Source of the DNA: Bacteroides sp. CAG:709
GTDB lineage: Bacteria; Bacteroidota; Bacteroidia; Bacteroidales; UBA932
Direction: 5' to 3'
DNA: 15,068 nt
Assembly (NCBI GenBank): GCA_000434935.1
Contig: FR882190.1
Coordinates: 29,227 to 44,294, forward strand
Position numbers and translations under genes: made by a program. Within the stretch, counting starts at the first letter, position 1, and each line of letters starts with the position of its first letter. This document shows positions 1 through 7,620 of the stretch, in pieces. The notes under the pieces were generated by a model. That model saw nothing but the letters and a program-made list of their open reading frames with translations, was not told where the DNA came from and ran no database searches.

Positions 1-471
1 GTTCAGAAGTCCGGACTTGCACAGGGAGTCCGCTACCGTTTCCATGACGGAAGATTCGCATCCGTGGCTGAAATGTGCATGTCCAAAGTGACCCGCACCG
101 GAACCATGCCGGAACCTTCCATTGATGACGCAGGCGTTGAGGACTACTTCGGATATGAATTCGAAGGTTACATCGACGTTCCTGAAAAGGCCGTATGGGA
201 ATTCGTCACCAAGAGCGACGACGGAAGCGTCCTCTACATCGACGGCAGGAAGGTCGTGGACAATGACGGCTCGCACGCTGCAGTGGCGGCTACCGGACGC
301 ATTGCATTGGACAAAGGACTCCATAAATTTACATTGCTTTACTTCGAAGACTATGAAGGTCAGGAACTTACATGGGGTTGGAAACGCTCCGGCGAAACGG
401 ATTTCCGCCCGATTGACCGCACCTCTCTTTACTATGAAACTCGTTTCGCAAGTGCGAAACACCGCTTGTAG
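1..471 (+). CDS. C-terminal fragment of a secreted protein with a PA14 domain, probably a glycosidase
   Basis: The reading frame is open from the first base and ends at TAG 469-471, giving 156 residues of a protein whose start lies outside the window. From about residue 45 to 145 it matches the PA14 beta-barrel pattern: an F-x-G-Y-I stretch, then the SDDGSVLYIDG core, VVDNDGSH, a G-x-H-F/Y-type strand (GLHKFTLLYFE) and a closing strand. In Bacteroidetes this domain often sits at the C-terminus of secreted GH20 hexosaminidases and other exo-glycosidases, where it is thought to bind carbohydrate. The catalytic part is not visible, so enzyme family is a guess; GH20 is favoured by a second GH20 gene downstream. 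A 180-base gap and a hairpin separate it from the next gene, so it may or may not be in the same transcript. No sign of frameshift. Confidence 0.8.
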   Translation, partial: VQKSGLAQGVRYRFHDGRFASVAEMCMSKVTRTGTMPEPSIDDAGVEDYFGYEFEGYIDVPEKAVWEFVTKSDDGSVLYIDGRKVVDNDGSHAAVAATGRIALDKGLHKFTLLYFEDYEGQELTWGWKRSGETDFRPIDRTSLYYETRFASAKHRL

Positions 472-527
472 AGCCCGCGAGGGCGATGGTAAGTCCCTTC
501 CCCGAGGGGAGGGATTAGGGAGAGGGT
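472..527. repeat. GC-rich hairpin, possible dispersed (REP-like) intergenic repeat
   Basis: Immediately after the stop of the PA14 gene lies a purine/pyrimidine-skewed block. An inverted repeat at 494-514 pairs TCCC-T-T-CCC with GGG-A-GGG-A around a short CGAG loop, with one bulged T at 498 or 499. It is followed by TTAGGGAGAGGG. There is no run of T after the stem, so it is not a standard intrinsic terminator. From memory, very similar CCCTCCCC/GGGGAGGG blocks recur between genes in several Bacteroidetes genomes, hence the repeat call. Only one copy is present here, so repetition cannot be shown from this window. The rest of the gap (528-651) holds nothing I can assign. Confidence 0.4.
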
Positions 528-651
528 AACGTGCATATATAAAAGTGAGTTGGGCTTACGGTCTTCGAACGAGAGGCAACCCTCAAATTAGCACTAAAGG
601 TCAGCCAGTTTGACAACTTGCGAAACTTGAATGAATAATTTTTAAGACACA

Positions 652-2592
652 ATGATATCCATAAAGAAATTAATATCCGCCATCTGCCTCACGGCAATGA
701 CATTGACAGCCTCGGCGCAGGCACCGGTACTTATCCATTCCCACAATGACTACACACGCAATGTCCCTTTCTGGCAGGCATACGCACAGAATGTGTACTC
801 CATTGAGGCTGACGTGTTCCTGAAAGACGGCACCCTGCTTGTGGGACATGAGATGGAAGACCTCTCGCAGGACATGACATTCGAAGCATTGTACTACACG
901 CCTGCCGTGACGATGTTCGACCGCAACGGCGGCAAGCCTTACGCGAACGGACAGCCGCTTCAGCTCATGGTGGAACTCAAGTCCGAGACAGCTCCGGCGA
1001 TGGAGGCATTGATTGCCCTTCTTTCCCGCCGTCCTGACGTCTTCGACCCGTCCGTGAATTCTGCAGCAATAAGAATCACGATTACAGGCAATGTCCCTGC
1101 ACCGGAAGATTTCTGCAAATATCCTGAATACATCAGTTTCGACGGCATCATTGACGCGGATTATACGCCGGAACAGCTTGCGCGCGTATCCGTAATCAGC
1201 ACGAACTTCGGCGCGTACTCCATCTGGAACGGCAAGGGCAGCCTCATCATCAAGGACGCCGAGGTCATCCGCGCATTGATAGACAAGGTGCACAAGATGG
1301 GCAAGCCTATCCGATTCTGGAACGCTCCGGAAGGCACGACCCCGTACTACACCTTCTACAATATGGGCATTGACTATTTCAATACCGACCATCCGGAGGT
1401 TTGCGCAGCGTATTTCGCTGATTTCCACAACAAGAACTTCCAGATAGGCGAGTTCGAGGAAAGCGACGGCGGCGTGACCGGTACCAAGAAACTCGACAAG
1501 ACCACCAGAAACTTCAAGGGCTTCCGCAATGATGCCCTCCGTCTGGAAAAAGGTATCGAGGTCTATGAGCCGACTTACCTGAACGACGGCAAGGCCAAGA
1601 AAATCAAGAACGTGATTTTCCTGATGGGTGACGGTATGGGCCTGAACCAGATCACCGCAGGCGCATACGCGAACAAGAAAGCACTTACATTGTTCAATTT
1701 CAGGAATATAGGCCTTATCTACAACAATGCTCTCGATGAGTTTACCACTGACTCTGCTGCCGGCGGAAGTGCATTGGCGACAGGCGAGAAACACTACAAC
1801 AGACATATTTCAATGAGCGTGGACGGGGTCCCTTATCCTTCGCTTTCCGAATATTTCCATGACATGGGCAAGAAAGTGGGCGTGGTTACGCTCGGAAACG
1901 CCGTGGATGCCACACCTACCGCATTCTATGCTCACTACACGGAGCGTGACAGCGCGGATGTGCTTACTGCCCAGCTGATTGACGGTCCGCTTGACCTTCT
2001 CTGCGGAAGCGGCATCGAGCAGTTTACAATCCGTCATGACGGCAGGAACCTCATTTCCGAACTGAAACAGGACGGCTATAACTTCATTACTGACACATAC
2101 AGGATCAACGATCAGAAAGGCAAGGTCATATGCATCGACGAGAAGATGGGCGATGCTGCCGAGGAGAAAAACCTTTCCTTGCTCGCAGATGCGACCAATG
2201 CCGCAATCCAGAAACTTCAGGAGGACAATGCGAAAAACGGATTCTTCCTCTTCATCGAGGGCGCGAAAATCGACTATGCAGGTCACTCCAAGTGCCTTCC
2301 GGGCTCCATTATCGAAATGCTGAGCTTCGATATGGCCGTACGTGAGGCCGTCAAGTTCGCAGACAAGAACGGGGAAACATTGGTCGTAGTTACCGCTGAC
2401 CACGAAACCGGCGGTCTTATGATTGTCGACGGCAACGAGCACACCGGCCGCGTGGCGGGTCTCTACAATTCCGACGACCACATGCCGGTAATGCTTCCTG
2501 TGTTCGCGTATGGTCCTGGTTCACAGAATTTTATCGGCGTGTACGAGAACTACGAAATCGCCCGCAGAATCAAGTCGCTCACAAGAAAATAA
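652..2592 (+). CDS. Secreted GDPD/PI-PLC-like phosphodiesterase fused to alkaline phosphatase
   Basis: The 646-residue protein starts with a Sec signal peptide (cleavage likely after SAQ-type residues near 22-24). Residues about 27-260 resemble the glycerophosphodiester phosphodiesterase/PI-PLC TIM barrel: H31-N32, E52-x-D54, H66 and E108-x-K110 follow the usual catalytic and metal pattern. Residues about 318-646 are an alkaline phosphatase: metal motif D327 in MGDGMG, nucleophile S368 in TTDSAAGG, E536 and D541/H545 in EGAKIDYAGH, D583-H584 in TADHETGG, and H597. Both halves look intact, so one periplasmic polypeptide could cleave a phosphodiester and then remove the resulting monophosphate. 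The next gene begins 6 bases after the stop, which indicates an operon. The alkaline phosphatase assignment is firm. The first domain's substrate, and whether it is active, is inference. Confidence 0.9.
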   Translation: MISIKKLISAICLTAMTLTASAQAPVLIHSHNDYTRNVPFWQAYAQNVYSIEADVFLKDGTLLVGHEMEDLSQDMTFEALYYTPAVTMFDRNGGKPYANGQPLQLMVELKSETAPAMEALIALLSRRPDVFDPSVNSAAIRITITGNVPAPEDFCKYPEYISFDGIIDADYTPEQLARVSVISTNFGAYSIWNGKGSLIIKDAEVIRALIDKVHKMGKPIRFWNAPEGTTPYYTFYNMGIDYFNTDHPEVCAAYFADFHNKNFQIGEFEESDGGVTGTKKLDKTTRNFKGFRNDALRLEKGIEVYEPTYLNDGKAKKIKNVIFLMGDGMGLNQITAGAYANKKALTLFNFRNIGLIYNNALDEFTTDSAAGGSALATGEKHYNRHISMSVDGVPYPSLSEYFHDMGKKVGVVTLGNAVDATPTAFYAHYTERDSADVLTAQLIDGPLDLLCGSGIEQFTIRHDGRNLISELKQDGYNFITDTYRINDQKGKVICIDEKMGDAAEEKNLSLLADATNAAIQKLQEDNAKNGFFLFIEGAKIDYAGHSKCLPGSIIEMLSFDMAVREAVKFADKNGETLVVVTADHETGGLMIVDGNEHTGRVAGLYNSDDHMPVMLPVFAYGPGSQNFIGVYENYEIARRIKSLTRK

Positions 2593-2598
2593 CATCAG

Positions 2599-4203
2599 AT
2601 GAAAAAGATAATTTCAGCTGCCGCAATGCTTCTTCTTTCCTGTGCCTCCATTCTGGCGCAGGACCTGAAGTCCGGCCCATACAAGCTGCCGTATAAGAAT
2701 ACTTATGTGAAGAGCATCTTCGTATCGGAAAATGAGTTCAGGACAGCCAAACCTGTGACTATCAAGCCGGGAACCTTCGCAGATGCACAGAAAATCCTGC
2801 CGTCTCCGAAATGGGCGGGGCACCAGGATGCCATCGACATGTATTGGCATGCCTGGGAAATCGCAGTAGGCAACATCATGCAGCCGAAACCCAATTCCGG
2901 ATTCGTGTCACCGTATCTGGACGTGGCTTACAACGGCAACATCTTCATGTGGGACACATCGTTCATGATGATGTTCGCCCGTTATGGATACAGGTTCTTC
3001 CCGTTCCAGAACTCGCTGGACAATTTCTATGCGAAACAGCACCCTGACGGCTTCATCTGCAGGGAGATACGTGCCGACGGCTCGGATTGTTTCGAACGTT
3101 ACGACCCTACCTCGACAGGCCCGGACCTGCTTCCATGGGTAGAACTTGCATACTACAGGCAGTTCGGCGACATTGACCGTCTGCACAAGATTTTTCCGGC
3201 GCTTTGTGCTTATGCGAAATGGTGGAAATTGAACCGGACTTGGATGAACGGCACATATTGGTCCAGCGGCTGGGGAACCGGCATGGACAATATGCCGCGT
3301 GTGAAGGACGAGTACAACCAGATTTTCTCGAACGGCAAGATGATATGGCTGGACACCAACCTCCAGCAGATTCTTGTGGACGAGAGCCTTCTCCAGATAG
3401 GTTTCTATATCGAAAGATGGCAGGAAATCGAGGACCTCGAAGATGAAATGAAATTCCTCCGCACTTATGTCAATGACAATCTGTGGGATGAAGAAACCGG
3501 ATTCCTCTATGATCAGTACGATGACGGAAGCCTCTGCCCGACCACGGGTGTGGGCGCTTTCTGGGCACTTCAGGCAGATGTCCTTCCTAAAGAAAGACTC
3601 GACAGGATGGTGGCGCATCTCGCAGACACGGCGGAGTTCAACCGCCCTCACAGGGTGCCGTCCCTCTCTGCCGACCACAGGAAATACAATCCTCTCGGAC
3701 GTTATTGGCAGGGCGGCATCTGGCCTGGCACCAACTATATGACCATCGACGGCCTGTGGAAACACGGCTACTATGAAATGGCGGACGAAATTGCTGACAA
3801 CCATTACAATTCCGTGCTGAAAGTATGGAAGGACACCGGCACATTCTGGGAGTATTACGCTCCGGAGAAGATAGAGCCTGGCTTCATGGCGAGAAAGAAT
3901 TTCGTAGGCTGGACAGGACTTCCGCCGATCGCCGTTTTCATAGAATACATACTCGGCATCAAGTCCGATTATTCGGAAAACCGCATCGACTGGAATGTCA
4001 GGCAGCTGGAAGAACACGGCATTGACAGATATCCTTTCGGACCTGACGGAACAGTCTCATTGACAGTGAAAAAGCGCGCTTCTGCGGATGAAAGACCTGT
4101 GATTCTCGTGAAGACCGACAAGCCTTTCGAACTTGTTGTGCGCTGGGGCGGGGAAGTCCGCACCGTCAATGTGGAAAAAAGTGGAACCATAACATTGAAA
4201 TAA
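2599..4203 (+). CDS. Secreted GH63/GH37-like (alpha/alpha)6-barrel glycoside hydrolase
   Basis: The 534-residue product begins with an export signal; ILA|Q near residue 20 suits signal peptidase I, although LLSC15 could be read as a lipobox. Residues about 70-455 fit the (alpha/alpha)6 toroid of trehalase and mannosyl-oligosaccharide glucosidase relatives (clan GH-G): FMWDTSF, a GWGTGMDN motif with D230 as candidate general acid, RYWQGGIWPGTNY, and FWEYYAPE with E418 or E423 as candidate base, then NFVGWTGL. A small beta domain occupies about 465-534. Characterised relatives are inverting enzymes acting on alpha-glucosides or related alpha-sugars; the substrate here is unknown. The gene lies 6 bases after the phosphatase fusion and 16 bases before the metallophosphatase, so it is part of the same operon. 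The fold is fairly sure, the GH family number less so. Confidence 0.8.
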   Translation: MKKIISAAAMLLLSCASILAQDLKSGPYKLPYKNTYVKSIFVSENEFRTAKPVTIKPGTFADAQKILPSPKWAGHQDAIDMYWHAWEIAVGNIMQPKPNSGFVSPYLDVAYNGNIFMWDTSFMMMFARYGYRFFPFQNSLDNFYAKQHPDGFICREIRADGSDCFERYDPTSTGPDLLPWVELAYYRQFGDIDRLHKIFPALCAYAKWWKLNRTWMNGTYWSSGWGTGMDNMPRVKDEYNQIFSNGKMIWLDTNLQQILVDESLLQIGFYIERWQEIEDLEDEMKFLRTYVNDNLWDEETGFLYDQYDDGSLCPTTGVGAFWALQADVLPKERLDRMVAHLADTAEFNRPHRVPSLSADHRKYNPLGRYWQGGIWPGTNYMTIDGLWKHGYYEMADEIADNHYNSVLKVWKDTGTFWEYYAPEKIEPGFMARKNFVGWTGLPPIAVFIEYILGIKSDYSENRIDWNVRQLEEHGIDRYPFGPDGTVSLTVKKRASADERPVILVKTDKPFELVVRWGGEVRTVNVEKSGTITLK

Positions 4204-4219
4204 TACTAAAACCCTTTTT

Positions 4220-5221
4220 ATGAACAGAAAGTTCTTGGCAGCCCTTACGCTCGGCTGCATAGGCGTAATGGCTTGTGCACAGCCGAAGGAGCTGAAATTT
4301 CACGAGGACGGAAGCTTCCGTATCGTACAATTCACAGATACTCATCTGGACCCGAGCACACCTGAGAGACATGCGCAGGCGGAAAAGACATTTCCGAGAA
4401 TCAGCCGCATTGTCCGTACGCAAAAGCCTGACCTTATCGTATTTACGGGCGACGTCGTTACCGGACCTCCTGCAGAAAAGATGTGGAAACGTCTGACCGA
4501 TTCTCTGGACGTTTACGGCGTGCCTTACGTGGTGGTGTTCGGAAACCATGACTCCGAGCAGAACCTGACACGTCCGCAGCTTGCAGATTGCGTGCTTGCT
4601 TCGAAATATTCCCTCAATACGAAGAATAAGGACAAAGAGCTGGCTGACATGGAGATAGCCATCAAGGGCAGGGACAAGAAGCCGGGTGCGGCTCTGTATT
4701 TTCTGGATTCCCACAGCAATTCTCCGCGCGAGGACATTGACGGATATGCGTGGTTCTACGACAGCCAGGTCCGGTGGATGAGGCGCAAAAATGCCGCGAT
4801 GACGGCTTCGAACGGCGGAGTTCCCGTGCCGGCGCTGGCATTTTTCCACATCTGCCTTCCTGAGTATATCGACGCATGGAAGAACAGGCGGAATCCTCAT
4901 ATCGGCCGTGCTGCGGAAGGGGAGTGCCCCGGTGCCATCAATACCGGCATGTTCGCTGCGATGGTCGAGGGCAGAAGCGTGATGGGAACATTTGTCGGAC
5001 ATGACCATGACATCGACTATATCGTCGTGGACAAGGGAATTGCGCTTGGCTACGGACGCTATTCCGGTGACAATACCACATATAACAACCTCAGGCCGGG
5101 CGCCCGTATCATCGACCTGACCGAGGGCAGCAGGTCTTACGTTACCTGGATTCTGGAGGATGACGGACGTGTGGTCGACAAGGTGGAATTCTCCGACAAC
5201 AAAATCACCAAGCGTAAATAA
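4220..5221 (+). CDS. Exported calcineurin-type metallophosphoesterase
   Basis: The 333-residue protein has the dimetal phosphoesterase signature in order: D40-x-H42 in FTDTH, G77-D78 in FTGDVV, G108-N109-H110-D111, H210 in FFHIC, and G260-H261-D262-H263. The metal ligands appear complete, so it should be an active phosphomonoesterase or phosphodiesterase. It resembles the purple-acid-phosphatase-29/Dcr2-like branch seen in secreted bacterial proteins. The N-terminus is an export signal; cleavage could be by signal peptidase I at ACA|Q or as a lipoprotein at C19 (VMAC, a weak lipobox), so location is periplasmic or membrane-anchored. Start at 4220 is supported by the signal peptide directly after it. 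It sits 16 bases after the glycosidase and 20 bases before the ROK gene. The specific substrate cannot be inferred from sequence alone. Confidence 0.88.
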   Translation: MNRKFLAALTLGCIGVMACAQPKELKFHEDGSFRIVQFTDTHLDPSTPERHAQAEKTFPRISRIVRTQKPDLIVFTGDVVTGPPAEKMWKRLTDSLDVYGVPYVVVFGNHDSEQNLTRPQLADCVLASKYSLNTKNKDKELADMEIAIKGRDKKPGAALYFLDSHSNSPREDIDGYAWFYDSQVRWMRRKNAAMTASNGGVPVPALAFFHICLPEYIDAWKNRRNPHIGRAAEGECPGAINTGMFAAMVEGRSVMGTFVGHDHDIDYIVVDKGIALGYGRYSGDNTTYNNLRPGARIIDLTEGSRSYVTWILEDDGRVVDKVEFSDNKITKRK

Positions 5222-5241
5222 AGATTTATAATTGGAAATTC

Positions 5242-6078
5242 ATGAACATTGCGATAGATTTGGGCGGCACCAGTGTACGTGTCGCGCTAGTGGACGGGAG
5301 CAAGATAGTCAGTCTCATTTCAGAGCCTTGCCGTGCGGATAGGCCTGAAAATGAGGTGCTTGACCATATATGTTCACTGATAGACAGACTTTTCTCAACG
5401 GAGGTTAAAGCAATAGGTGTTGGTGTTCCGTCCGTGGTGGATGCCGAAAAAGGCATCGTTTACGATGTAGTCGGCATTCCATCATGGAAGGAAGTCCATC
5501 TGAAAGAAGTCCTGGAAGAAAAATATCACGTTCCGGCTTATATAAACAATGACTGTAACTGTTTTGCCCTCGGCGTCTCGACTTATGGAGAGGCGCGCGG
5601 CTATTCATCAGCGGTCTGCGTGACGTTGGGTACCGGTGTCGGCAGTAGCCTGGTAGTCAATGGTTCCATCTATAACGGACACAACACCGGTGCCGGCGAA
5701 ATCGGCTGCATACAGTACCTCGACAAGGATTACGAGTACTATTGCAGCAGCCGCTTCTTCACAGGCAAGGGCACCACAGGCAAGGACGCCGCCGAAAAGG
5801 CTCTGGCCAATGATTCCGGGGCAATGTCCCTCTGGGATGAGTTCGGGCACAATATGGGCCAGCTGGCAATGATGATAGTCTATGCCTACGACCCTGAAAT
5901 AATCGTCTTCGGAGGCAGCATCTCCACTGCGTGGAGGCTTTTCGAAAAGTCAATGCGTGCGGAACTTGGAAAATGCATTTATCCGAAAAGCATTGAAAGA
6001 CTGAAGATCTGCCCTGCCGGCAGGTTGGAAATGAATATTCTTGGAGCTTCTTCATTATGCGACGCGCCGTCATTCTGA
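5242..6078 (+). CDS. ROK-family sugar kinase lacking the canonical zinc motif
   Basis: This 278-residue cytoplasmic protein has no signal peptide. It carries the ATP-phosphate loop DLGGT (6-10), the catalytic base D104 in YINNDCN, a glycine-rich TLGTGVGSS stretch, the sugar-binding GEIG motif (E153) and the adenosine loop IVFGGS. ROK kinases phosphorylate glucose, GlcNAc, ManNAc or similar sugars at C6. The histidine that usually follows GEIG is a cysteine (C156), and the CxCGxxGC zinc cluster is replaced by YYCSSRFF (166-173), a variant I recall from other Bacteroidetes ROK proteins. With a GH20 enzyme encoded next, GlcNAc or GalNAc is the most natural substrate, by inference. The 3' end overlaps the GH20 gene by 22 bases, which suggests coupled translation. 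A regulator role is unlikely because there is no DNA-binding domain. Confidence 0.88.
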   Translation: MNIAIDLGGTSVRVALVDGSKIVSLISEPCRADRPENEVLDHICSLIDRLFSTEVKAIGVGVPSVVDAEKGIVYDVVGIPSWKEVHLKEVLEEKYHVPAYINNDCNCFALGVSTYGEARGYSSAVCVTLGTGVGSSLVVNGSIYNGHNTGAGEIGCIQYLDKDYEYYCSSRFFTGKGTTGKDAAEKALANDSGAMSLWDEFGHNMGQLAMMIVYAYDPEIIVFGGSISTAWRLFEKSMRAELGKCIYPKSIERLKICPAGRLEMNILGASSLCDAPSF

Positions 6079-7553
6079 TTGCTGCGGCACTGATGCTGTC
6101 AGCATGCTGCGGACGTAACTGTCCTGCAGAAGTAGCCGTGATTCCACAGCCTCAGGTCGTGGAAACCGGAAGGTCCACTGTCGTTTTGCGTGCCGGTGAA
6201 TATGACGTGGTGCGCTCTCTGGACAGCACCATGCGTGCGTCTTCTTATTCTTTGGACATTGATAAAAAAGGAGTCCGTATATGTGCAGGCGATGCGGCAG
6301 GACTTTTCTACGCTGAACAGACATTGCGTCAGCTGGTTCCTGCCGATTCGGCGCAGGTGACATTGAAACGGACTCATATCGAGGATTGGCCGGAATTCGG
6401 GTACCGGGGCATGATGCTGGACGTGGCGCGCCATTTCTTCAGCGTGGAAGACGTGAAGACCGTGCTGGATATCATGGCATTGCACAAGCTGAACTATCTC
6501 CATTGGCATCTGACCGACGACCAGGGCTGGCGCCTGGAAATCAATGCTTATCCGCAGCTTACGAAGGTCGGGTCAATGCGCCGCCGCACCATCATCGGCA
6601 AGGACCCCAACGGGGAATACGATGAGAACACTCCGTTCGACGAGACTCCGTATGGCGGTTATTATACCCAGGACCAGGTGCGTGAAATCGTGCAATACGC
6701 GGCTGAACGCCATATTACGGTGGTTCCGGAAATCGAGTTCCCGGGCCATGCCGTGGCAGCCTTGGCTTCCTATCCTTGGCTGAGCTGTACAGGGGAGCAG
6801 TACCGTGTGCGCGAGACCTGGGATATTGATGACAGGGTTTACTGCATCGGAAAGGAGAGTACGTTCCGGTTCATGGAAAATGTTCTGTCAGAAGTCATTG
6901 ACCTTTTCCCTTCACCTTATATACATATAGGTGGCGACGAGTGTCCCGACAAGATGTGGCAGAAGTGCCCTGCATGCGCGAAGAGGATGAAGGCCGAGGG
7001 GCTGGAGACTTACAGGCAGCTACAGGGATATGGCGTGAAGAGACTGGAGAAATTCCTTTCGGAGCATGGCCGCAGTATCATCGGCTGGGATGAAATCATG
7101 GAAGCCGGTGTGGAATCTTCCGCTATCGTGATGTCCTGGAGAGGGGCGCAGAGCGGCATCAAGGCTGCACAGTCCGGCAATCATGTGATAATGTCGCCTA
7201 CGGATTACTCTTATTTCGATTATTATCAGTTCGATTCCACTGTGGTACAGCCACTTGCGTGGGGAGGTTACATTCCGTTGGAAAAAGTCTACAGCTTCGA
7301 TCCGTATGCCGGACTTGAACCTGAACAGCGGAAGCTCGTCCTGGGAATCCAGGCGAACCTGTGGTCGGAATATATCCCGTCGCTTTCGCAATTGGAGTAC
7401 ATGATGCTTCCTCGACTGGCAGCTCTTTCCGAGACTGCATGGTCTCCTTCGAAAAAGAATATTAATCGTTTCTTGACTGATTGTAAACGTTTTGAACGAC
7501 TATACGGGTCATTAGGCTACAATTACGCGAAGTCTGCGGAAAATGAGGACTGA
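6057..7553 (+). CDS. Lipoprotein GH20 beta-N-acetylhexosaminidase
   Basis: The 498-residue protein starts with a lipoprotein signal peptide, lipobox LSAC with C17, so it is membrane-anchored. Residues about 25-115 are the small GH20b alpha/beta domain and about 116-470 the catalytic TIM barrel. Visible motifs are HWHLTDDQGW (149-158), PEIEFPGH, HIGGDE with the catalytic D294-E295 pair, MSWRG and GIQANLW, which carry the aromatic residues lining the sugar pocket. The family uses substrate-assisted retaining catalysis to release terminal beta-GlcNAc or beta-GalNAc. There is no C-terminal PA14 or CBM, unlike the partial protein at the window start. The start codon lies inside the end of the ROK gene with GGAG about 10 bases upstream, consistent with translational coupling. 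Confidence 0.95.
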   Translation: MRRAVILIAAALMLSACCGRNCPAEVAVIPQPQVVETGRSTVVLRAGEYDVVRSLDSTMRASSYSLDIDKKGVRICAGDAAGLFYAEQTLRQLVPADSAQVTLKRTHIEDWPEFGYRGMMLDVARHFFSVEDVKTVLDIMALHKLNYLHWHLTDDQGWRLEINAYPQLTKVGSMRRRTIIGKDPNGEYDENTPFDETPYGGYYTQDQVREIVQYAAERHITVVPEIEFPGHAVAALASYPWLSCTGEQYRVRETWDIDDRVYCIGKESTFRFMENVLSEVIDLFPSPYIHIGGDECPDKMWQKCPACAKRMKAEGLETYRQLQGYGVKRLEKFLSEHGRSIIGWDEIMEAGVESSAIVMSWRGAQSGIKAAQSGNHVIMSPTDYSYFDYYQFDSTVVQPLAWGGYIPLEKVYSFDPYAGLEPEQRKLVLGIQANLWSEYIPSLSQLEYMMLPRLAALSETAWSPSKKNINRFLTDCKRFERLYGSLGYNYAKSAENED

Positions 7554-7591
7554 TATTCGCAAAATGCCGAAGTGACCGCTAACCAAAGATG

Positions 7592-7599
7592 TATTTTTG
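7592..7599 (+). promoter_or_regulatory. Candidate Bacteroidetes -7 box upstream of susC
   Basis: TATTTTTG fits the Bacteroides -7 consensus TAnnTTTG exactly and lies 21 bases before the SusC ATG, in the 67-base gap after the GH20 gene. No convincing -33 TTTG is seen at the expected distance. It could give susC/susD an extra, stronger start within the longer operon, but eight AT-rich bases can match by chance. Confidence 0.35.
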
Positions 7600-7620
7600 T
7601 CTCATTAATTAATAACATTT

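Noticed and set aside
545..600. GTTCGAA-like stretch on the minus strand as a tRNA T-arm
   Set aside because: No acceptor stem, anticodon arm or CCA-side pairing can be built around it.
609..643. TTTG and TAATTTTT (or TTGACA and AATAAT) as a promoter for the phosphatase fusion gene
   Set aside because: Spacing is at the long edge and the start site would fall almost on the ATG at 652, leaving no leader; the -7 box also lacks the final G.
670..1806. Long antisense open frame of 378 codons inside the phosphatase fusion gene
   Set aside because: The + strand frame has complete catalytic motifs; the antisense frame shows no domain, no export signal pattern and no gene-like start, and follows from codon bias on the coding strand.
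2908..4017. Long antisense open frame of 369 codons inside the GH63/GH37-like gene
   Set aside because: It lies wholly under a well-supported gene, has no recognisable motif, and is best explained as a codon-bias shadow.
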